Shown here piece by piece: positions 7,292-7,651 of a stretch of DNA of 7,651 bases. The notes under the pieces were generated by a model. The model did not search any database. It was not told the DNA's origin and saw only the letters and a list, made by a program, of their open reading frames with translations. The DNA comes from Legionellaceae bacterium UBA2794 (GTDB taxonomy: Bacteria > Pseudomonadota > Gammaproteobacteria > Legionellales > Legionellaceae): contig DEHS01000097.1 of assembly GCA_002352055.1 (NCBI GenBank), positions 82,565-90,215 on the forward strand. Direction: 5' to 3'. A program made the translations under genes and the position numbers. The first letter of the stretch is position 1; every line of letters begins with the position of its first letter.

Positions 7292-7463
7292 ATTTATATT
7301 AGACCACATTACCTATTTATCTTCTCAGCAGAGGTTGTATCGATATACGTTAGCTGCCCTTTCGCCTCTTCATGCAGAATCATTTACCGTGCACCCTGGC
7401 CTAATTTTTTGTCTCCCTGTAGGCTGAGCTCTTTTATTTTCCTAGGATAGTGTTTACTTTAAA

Positions 7464-7493
7464 ATGGACCCCCCACCTGCGTGGCGGATGACA
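7464..7493 (+). repeat. REP-like palindromic repeat, left copy (inverted relative to right copy)
   Basis: The repeat carries the core CCCCACCTGCGTGG followed by CGGATGACA, preceded by ATGG. It folds on itself as CCAC-CTGC-GTGG (7473-7484), and the stem extends to 7470-7487 with one C-C mismatch. It matches the reverse complement of the right-hand copy apart from small insertions and changes beside the C-run. The pattern GTCATCCCC...GGGGA resembles dispersed palindromic repeats found many times in proteobacterial genomes. Whether this one is repeated elsewhere in this genome cannot be seen here. Confidence 0.6.
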
Positions 7494-7612
7494 TTACTTA
7501 TTTGAGACAAATCAAACCATTGTTAAAAGCTCGTCAATAGACCTCTTGTCTTATCCGCGCACTAGGTATCCCCTTAAAATTTTATATTATTTAATCGTAC
7601 CTAAAATTCTTT

Positions 7613-7640
7613 TGTCATCCCCACGCAGGTGGGGAACCAT
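7613..7640 (-). repeat. REP-like palindromic repeat, right copy
   Basis: It carries TGTCATCCCCACGCAGGTGG and ends GGAACCAT. It forms a perfect hairpin, TCCCCAC-GCAG-GTGGGGA (7618-7635, seven base pairs, four-base loop). It is the inverted partner of the copy at 7464-7493, sharing CCCCACCTGCGTGG, GGATGACA and the outer ATGG in the same order. The hairpin has no following T-run, so it is a repeat rather than a standard terminator. It sits 11 bp from the window edge. Confidence 0.65.
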
Positions 7641-7651
7641 CCAAATATTTA

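Larger units (their letters stand above)
7292..7651. other. Intergenic region without a convincing gene
   Basis: All six frames are broken by frequent stops in these 360 bp. The first part (7292-7463) shows no strong hairpin followed by a T-run, so the dapE transcript end is not identified; a run of T at 7405-7410 lacks a stem. A small minus-strand frame (7309-7383, 24 codons, AGGG ten bases upstream) is open but not convincing. The second part (7464-7640) is bounded by two inverted REP-like repeats and is A+T-rich inside, with a TAAAATTTTA palindrome at 7575-7584. The region probably continues past the right edge. Confidence 0.6.

Noticed and set aside
7398..7425. Hairpin GCCTA...TAGGC as a terminator after dapE
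   Set aside because: The stem is only five base pairs with a long loop, and the T-run lies in the loop rather than after the stem.
7618..7635. Intrinsic terminator for dapE at the right-hand hairpin
   Set aside because: The stem is strong, but no T-run follows on either strand, and the sequence is repeated in inverted form nearby, which fits a dispersed repeat better.
7464..7640. CRISPR array from the repeated CCCCACCTGCGTGG units
   Set aside because: There are only two copies, in opposite orientation and about 120 bp apart, without regular spacers or cas genes.

Overview
The window looks like a chromosomal piece of an A+T-rich gammaproteobacterium, most probably Legionella or a close relative. 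This is inferred from the gene set and from how the proteins read: a CioA-type cytochrome bd subunit, a GGDEF-EAL protein, a YihG-type acyltransferase, and DapD/DapE of the succinylase lysine/diaminopimelate route. No rRNA, tRNA, CRISPR array, integrase or transposase is visible.

Left part, minus strand (1-3081): the 5' two-fifths or so of a cytochrome bd quinol oxidase subunit I gene runs off the left edge (start codon at 619). Upstream of it, in the same direction, lies a large cyclic-di-GMP gene (763-3081). Its product combines a KfrA-like DNA-binding N-terminus, a short coiled coil, two PAS domains, an intact GGDEF domain and an intact EAL domain. The second PAS domain resembles a LOV domain but lacks the photoactive cysteine.

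Middle and right, plus strand (3225-7291): across a 143-bp divergent promoter region lies a PLP-dependent transsulfuration enzyme (cystathionine gamma-lyase/synthase type). It is followed, 49 bp later, by a tight cluster: YihG-type membrane acyltransferase, dapD (10-bp gap) and dapE (start codon directly after the dapD stop). dapD and dapE catalyse succinylation and later desuccinylation in the same pathway, which supplies meso-DAP for peptidoglycan and lysine. The acyltransferase is probably co-transcribed with them and points to a cell-envelope theme.

Right end (7292-7651): 360 bp without a convincing gene. It contains two inverted copies of a REP-like palindromic repeat about 177 bp apart (outer edges), bracketing an A+T-rich spacer.

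The core genes are conventional. The most unusual item is the architecture of the c-di-GMP protein. I see no clear evidence of a wholly new multi-gene system.
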